A stretch of 64,000 nt of DNA from contig CAYVYN010000004.1 of the NCBI GenBank assembly GCA_964455905.1, positions 186,001 to 250,000 on the forward strand, written 5' to 3'. The DNA comes from CAIJXB01 sp964455905 (GTDB lineage Bacteria > Chlamydiota > Chlamydiia > Chlamydiales > Rhabdochlamydiaceae). The position numbers and the translations under genes are program-made. The stretch's first letter is position 1, and every line of letters begins with the position of its first letter. The notes under the pieces are model-generated. The model was not told the DNA's origin, searched no databases, and was given only the letters and a program-made list of their open reading frames with translations. Below, one piece after another: positions 62,301 to 64,000 of the stretch.

Positions 62301-64000
62301 ACAGAAGCTAAACTAAGTGTTCCAGCACCTAAAGAAGTAAGCGACGTTAATAAAGTGCCGCCTCCTACTGCTCCACTAAATGTTTTAACTCCTGTTGAAT
62401 TGACAGAAAGGGTTTGCGTGCCGTTAACAGTAGATCCAAAACTAATGTTTCCAGATCCTGTCAACACACTTGTAGACCCTGCTAATGTGACCGCCCCAGT
62501 AGAAATAGAAAACGCTGAATTCGTTGTTGTATAAGTTCCATTTAAAGTAACGGCAGTATCTGTATTATAAGTCTGCGCTCCTGTTGTTGTGATAGATAAA
62601 GCGCTTAATGTTCCAGCACCTGTTGATGTTACGCTTGTAAGAGGCGTGGTGCCTCCCACTATTCCACTAAAAGTCTTTAAGGCTGTAGAGGTTAATGTAA
62701 GGCTTTGCGCTCCATTGACTGTAGATCCAAAGGTAATTGTACCTGAGCCTGTAGAAACAGCTGTTGTTCCTGCAAGAGTTACTACTCCACTAGAATTCAC
62801 CGTAAATGTTCCATTCGAAGTTGTGGTGTAGTTCCCATTTAAACTAACACCATTTGTAACTCCACCACCACCTGAATAAGTTTGATTTAATGTTGTTCTT
62901 ACACTTACAAAAGAAGCTGTTCCTCCTGCTGTTGTAGAAATGGATTTAACAGCCGTAGTGCCTCCTACTGCACCAGATAAAGTAATGCTCCCTCCGGTTC
63001 CAGCTGTTATAATAAAGTCTGTAGAACCTGATGCGTTATCTTCAACGGTACCAGAAATAGAAATCGAGGCTCCCGCAGCAGATCCTCCACTATTTGTCGT
63101 ATCTAAGGTGATACTTGAGGGAGATCCCCCTGTTCCTAAAATTACGCTATCGCTAATTGTAATTGCATTACCTGCTGTGATGATATTTGCATTTAATGTT
63201 GTTGTAGCACCAGGACCATCTATATAGATGGAAGCATTGCCAGAGCCTGTAATCTGCCCACCCACTAGAATAGTTCCACCTGCAGAAGGGGTTTGGATAA
63301 TCACTGGATCTGTAAAAGTAATCCCGCTTGCGCCAATTGTAATTGCGCCTGTTCCATTACTTCTGCCTATAGTAATAGAGGTAAAACCATCTTGTAATAA
63401 CGCGATAGTGGCAGCAGGTAATGCGTAGGTTCCAGCTCCATCGCTAATACCAATGCTTTGCGAAACAGTTGTAGGCTGGAGTAAAATAGTAGAGCTACCA
63501 TAAATATTTCCGCTTAAAGCAATGGTATCACTTGTAAAAGATAAAGCTCCCATCTTTGTTACGCCGCTACCGACTGTTGAAGAAAGAGTAATGCTTCCTG
63601 TTCCGGCGTTAATAGTTAAAGCTTGCACCCCTGTCGTTGTTCCTGTAATAGCTTGAGCGATAGCTATGTTTCCGTTACTTCCAGCACTTGTAAGCGTTGC
63701 TACTGTTACTCCCGTTAAATTGACCCCGCCGCTACCATTTTGGGTAATGCCCCCTGGCGCTGTGATTGTAACAGCTCCAATTGTCCAGGCACCTGAATTT
63801 GTGAGAGTTAAAGTTTTGGTCGAGCCTAAAGTGACGCTTCCTCCTAAATTCAAAGTAGAAGATGTAATCGCTAGACTACCAAGAGATGTCCCGGTTCCAA
63901 CTCCTCCACAAGAAACAGCTCCAGAAGAAGTGATCGTAAGATCTTGAGCTCCTGCGCTTGCTCCATTAATAACGCCCCCAAAAGTAACAGTGCCAGAGCC
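53393..64000 (-). CDS. Giant repetitive TPS exoprotein or adhesin, 5' end beyond the window
   Basis: The minus-strand frame is open from 53393 to the right edge, giving 3535 visible residues; a TTG at 63853 is internal to a repeat and is not the start. The whole visible part is Thr/Ser/Gly/Ala-rich beta-helix repeats. About 13 tandem units of 100-106 residues (core TVNLGGNVTLALTKTLTVTN, then TIGNFTITAPGGITQNG) lie between about 60755 and 56760. A second family of about 96 residues (TGAQTYNVDTAVTLNGTY) occurs about eight times outside that array. Cysteines are rare and cluster in two related segments near 61200-61450 and 55080-55270. The C-terminal part is like the other exoproteins here. Signal peptide and TPS domain are not visible, so calling it TPS rests on its repeats and neighbours. 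Confidence 0.8.
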   Translation of the reverse strand, partial: GSGTVTFGGVINGASAGAQDLTITSSGAVSCGGVGTGTSLGSLAITSSTLNLGGSVTLGSTKTLTLTNSGAWTIGAVTITAPGGITQNGSGGVNLTGVTVATLTSAGSNGNIAIAQAITGTTTGVQALTINAGTGSITLSSTVGSGVTKMGALSFTSDTIALSGNIYGSSTILLQPTTVSQSIGISDGAGTYALPAATIALLQDGFTSITIGRSNGTGAITIGASGITFTDPVIIQTPSAGGTILVGGQITGSGNASIYIDGPGATTTLNANIITAGNAITISDSVILGTGGSPSSITLDTTNSGGSAAGASISISGTVEDNASGSTDFIITAGTGGSITLSGAVGGTTAVKSISTTAGGTASFVSVRTTLNQTYSGGGGVTNGVSLNGNYTTTSNGTFTVNSSGVVTLAGTTAVSTGSGTITFGSTVNGAQSLTLTSTALKTFSGIVGGTTPLTSVTSTGAGTLSALSITTTGAQTYNTDTAVTLNGTYTTTNSAFSISTGAVTLAGSTSVLTGSGNISFGSTVNGTQTLSVNSTGVKTFSGAVGGGTLLTSLTSLGAGTLSLASVTTTGAQTYNVDTAVTLNGTYTTTNTAFSISAGAVTLAGNAIVTTGSGNITFGSNVNGAHDLTVTSTGLKTFSSSLGGSTALTSLTSTGIGTLSLNSVLTAGIQSYDTDTAVTLNGTYSTRGNAGLGNANFSIAGGAVTLGGTSSIATGSGTVTFGGATNATVSGSEGLTITSSSAVSLGSLGVTTNLGSIAVTSGALNLNGNIRTSGGGTVTLTNAGLLTSVASMALDGALTQNGAGLVSIEGTITTTADVVSFATAVTLTNNLTVTTSGGNISFASTINGAYNLSLNACSSGSITLTGTVGGTTPVVDVSLQTNILIANTINYSGVETILQCSDVTLCGTYDTGGLAFTISGNVTLSCDTVINAAGGTISFFGNVDGPYSLTVNTTAAKTFGGDVGSGSALTFLTSTGAGTLSLSSVKTAGAQTYNEDTTVILNGDYSTRGDAGTGNGNFSIAVAAVTLYGTSSISTGSGTVTVGGAINASSAGAQALTITSSGAVSLAGVGAGVNLGNLAVTGSTVNLGGNVNLGAAKTLTVTNSGVWTIGNVTLTAPGGITQNGSAAVTLSGDATFATTNSPVTASSIINASSAGAQALTITAGTGSISLGGLGTGTALGTVAVTGSTVNLGGNVTLALTKTLTVTNSGIWTIGNFTITAPGGITQNGSAAVTLSGDATFATTNSPVTISSFINGSGGLTITAGTGAISLAGLGAGTSLGDLAVTGSTVNLGGNVTLALTKTLTVTNSGLWTIGAATITAPGGITQNGAGGVSLTGNATLTNGAGSGNIAISQAISGTTTADQSLTVSAGGGSVSLAGLGVGTSLGDLAVTGSTVNLGGNVTLALTKTLTVTNSGIWTIGNFNMTAPGGITQNGSAAVALSGDVTFATTNSPVSASSLINGPGALTITAGTGAISLGGLGAGTSLGDLAVTGSTVNLGGSVTVALTKTVTVTNSGIWTIGAATITAPGGITQNGAGGVSLAGNVTLTNGAGSGNIAISRAIAGTTTADQSLTISAGEGSISLAGIGVGTTIGTVAVTGSTVNLGGNVTLALTKTLTVTNSGIWTIGNVTLTGPGGITQNGSAAVTLSGDATFATTNSPVTVSSLINGPGALTITAGGGAISLGGLGTGTALGTVALTGSTVNLGGNVTLALTKTLTVTNSGIWTIGNFTMTAPGGITQNGSAAVVLSGDVTFATTNSPVSASSLINGPGALTITAGTGAISLGGLGAGTSLGDLAVTGSTVNLGGSVTVALTKTVTVTNSGIWTIGAATITAPGGITQNGAGGVSLAGNVTLTNGAGSGNIAISRAIAGTTTADQSLTISAGEGSISLAGIGVGTTIGTVAVTGSTVNLGGNVTLALTKTLTVTNSGIWTIGNFTMTAPGGITQNGSAAVTLSGDATFATTNSPVTVSSLINGPGALTITAGGGAISLGGLGTGTALGTVAVTGSTVNLGGNVTLALTKTLTVTNSGVWTIGAATITAPGGITQNGAVGISLTGNVTLTNGAGSGNIAISQAIAGTNTADQNLTITAGSGSVSLGGIGVGTTIGTVAVTGSTVNFGGNVTLALTKTLTVTNSGIWTIGNFTIRAPGGITQNGSASLALSGNATFTTTNTAVTIGSLINGSGALTITAGTGAVSLAGLGTGTALGDLALTGSTVNLGGNVTLDLTKTLTVTNSGIWTIGNFTITAPGGITQNGSAALTLSGDATFATTNSAVAIGSLINGSGALTITAGSGDVSLSGLGAGTALGDVAVTGSTVNLGGAVTLAANKALTVTNSGLWTVGNFTITAPGGITQDGSAGVNLTGSATLTTAINNGNIAIGQAITGTTTGGQSLLCNAGTGSLTLSSTVGTNDIKMGALSFTSDTIFLSGNIYGSSTIVLQPTTVSQSIGIGNGSGSYSLPVATIELLQDGFTSITIGRSNGTGSITVGTSGVTFSDPVIIQSPSTGGTIVVDGQITGTGNASIYIEGPGATTTLNASIVTAGTTITISDSVILGAASIALDTTNAGGSPAGASISITGTVEDSSAGFSNFILSAGTAGDITLGGTVGATNAVESITATAGGTTTVLNVTTTGSQTYIGGGGSTNALHLNGTVYTTTSDGNFSVTSGALTVLGVNITVSTGSGTISFGSTVNGAYDLVVNSTGAKTFGGIVGGSSVLTSLTSTGAGTLSMLSVTTTGAQTYNVDTAVTLNGTYTTTNAEFSISSAEVTLAGATSILTGSGAVTFGGATNGTTSGGQALTITSSATVSLGSLGSLTPLGAVVIISDALNFNGVVNTGASGAVLVTNSGLLTITSSMNLGGSFTQNGGGLVNAAGTITTTGDAVSFASAVTLGADFSIVTAGGDITFTNTINGDYSINFNACSGGNITLYGTVGSTTALVDVSLTGVLIQANTITKTGTESISSCGGSFNLCGTYNTGGLSFITSGAVTLTCDTLINTGFGQISLLGTVDGAYQLTLNSTGAKTLGSAVGGVTPLTSMVSLGAGSLTMSSVTTNGNQTYDTDTTVTLGGTYSTIGGSCCAGGSGNFSIAVGTVTLAENTFISTGSGSITFGGAINGTVSGSQSFAVSSSGDVSLLAIGQTIELYTIGISADTISLAGPISTANSGSVTLTNIGTLTIETSADMTLDGPFLQNGLGAVFIGADISTAGGEITFQSPILLTESITLNSTSADITLGGRVDSLVAGTSALTLVAGTGDIYFEGILGGNTRLGAVIITSAYNVTANYGIYATSLTQTAGSGITTLAGLVNTSAVGGIYLTGTDFRIYGTMTTAAIGPVRIVNTGALVIGLGASISSNGPFSQTGGGTVSLASSITTTNATLGNGTIAIADPVQLEGSVLLNSLTSNGSITLSNTIDGENTLSLTAGTGAITLNGTIGGSVPINALSIYSAGNLGLPAVTAGFVMQRAGSGVTTLNGAMTTLGPQGVLLVGNTIYINATLTTLGTGPVLIKNSGGFAIAVGATINASGPFLQNGVGGVSVGANITSR
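56760..60755 (-). repeat. Tandem array of about 13 units of 300-318 bp inside the giant gene
   Basis: Each unit begins with STVNLGG in the translated minus strand. Units come in a 100-residue form (SPVTVSSLINGPGALTI) and a 106-residue form (GAGSGNIAISQAIAGTTTADQ), giving a 306-residue (918-bp) period of two short units and one long one in the centre. Divergence increases towards both ends. A related unit lies at the right edge (63853). Confidence 0.9.
58202..59629. repeat. Near-identical 918-bp period, two copies
   Basis: Positions 58202-58711 and 59120-59629 show no mismatch in 510 bp when I compare them line by line; the first differences are at 58201/59119 on one side and 58712/59630 on the other. 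Similarity continues with few changes beyond 58712. This suggests a recent duplication or gene conversion. Confidence 0.85.

Noticed and set aside
54255..63947. Many long plus-strand frames rich in Pro, Val and Ala, repeating PPGAVIV-type phrases, opposite the giant gene.
   Set aside because: They are antisense shadows of the repetitive minus-strand gene; they lack start signals, repeat with the same period, and match no family.

Overview
The window looks like chromosomal DNA from an environmental member of the Chlamydiae (Parachlamydia/Simkania/Rhabdochlamydia-like), not a Chlamydiaceae species. This is judged from gene content and order only. The evidence is an AT-rich genome, an Npt-type ATP/ADP translocase, and a gene neighbourhood (npt, pgsA, sppA, polA, coaE, rho, dnaB, mnmG) that I remember from Chlamydia trachomatis. 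A DUF-like gene next to tsaE and dnaQ, and a leucine dehydrogenase, also fit. The family assignment is an inference.

Layout. 1-1.5 kb: the 3' part of a penicillin-binding protein. 1.5-5.1 kb (minus): a Wzc-like and a Wza-like polysaccharide export pair. 5.2-6.8 kb (minus): ispF and a stand-alone ddl. 6.9-9.4 kb (plus): an orphan ATP-grasp protein and murA. 9.4-12.2 kb (minus): argS and a leucine dehydrogenase. 12.5-16.3 kb (plus): a hypothetical gene, tsaE, engB, dnaQ and pgk. 16.6-21.2 kb (plus): npt, a DedA-family gene, pgsA and a 602-residue unknown. 21.2-22.3 kb (minus): an MscS channel. 22.4-33.8 kb (plus): sppA, polA, coaE, rho, an OppA-type lipoprotein, a secreted PI3/PI4-kinase-like protein, an unknown, tRNA-Ser(GCU), and dnaB carrying a mini-intein. 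33.9-38.8 kb: an exported carbonic anhydrase (plus), an MFS transporter and thymidine kinase (minus), a 28-residue bS22-like ribosomal protein, and mnmG (plus).

The last 25 kb (38.8-64 kb, all minus) is a two-partner secretion locus. It has one FhaC/ShlB-type outer-membrane transporter and three full-length filamentous-haemagglutinin-like exoproteins (1266, 1132 and 1741 residues). A fourth exoprotein is giant: at least 3535 residues are visible and its start lies beyond the right edge. The giant gene contains nested repeats: about 13 tandem units of 100-106 residues, a 918-bp higher-order period with 510 bp identical between two copies, and a super-repeat with a period of about 6.8 kb. One exoprotein has 39 consecutive prolines followed by a membrane segment and a basic tail.

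Together the left part handles cell wall precursors, energy parasitism and core replication, transcription and translation functions. The right part is a cell-surface adhesin factory that is changing by repeat expansion. The most unusual points are the exoprotein locus, the DnaB mini-intein, the degenerate Wzc-like ATPase, the Cys-type MurA and the secreted lipid-kinase-like protein.
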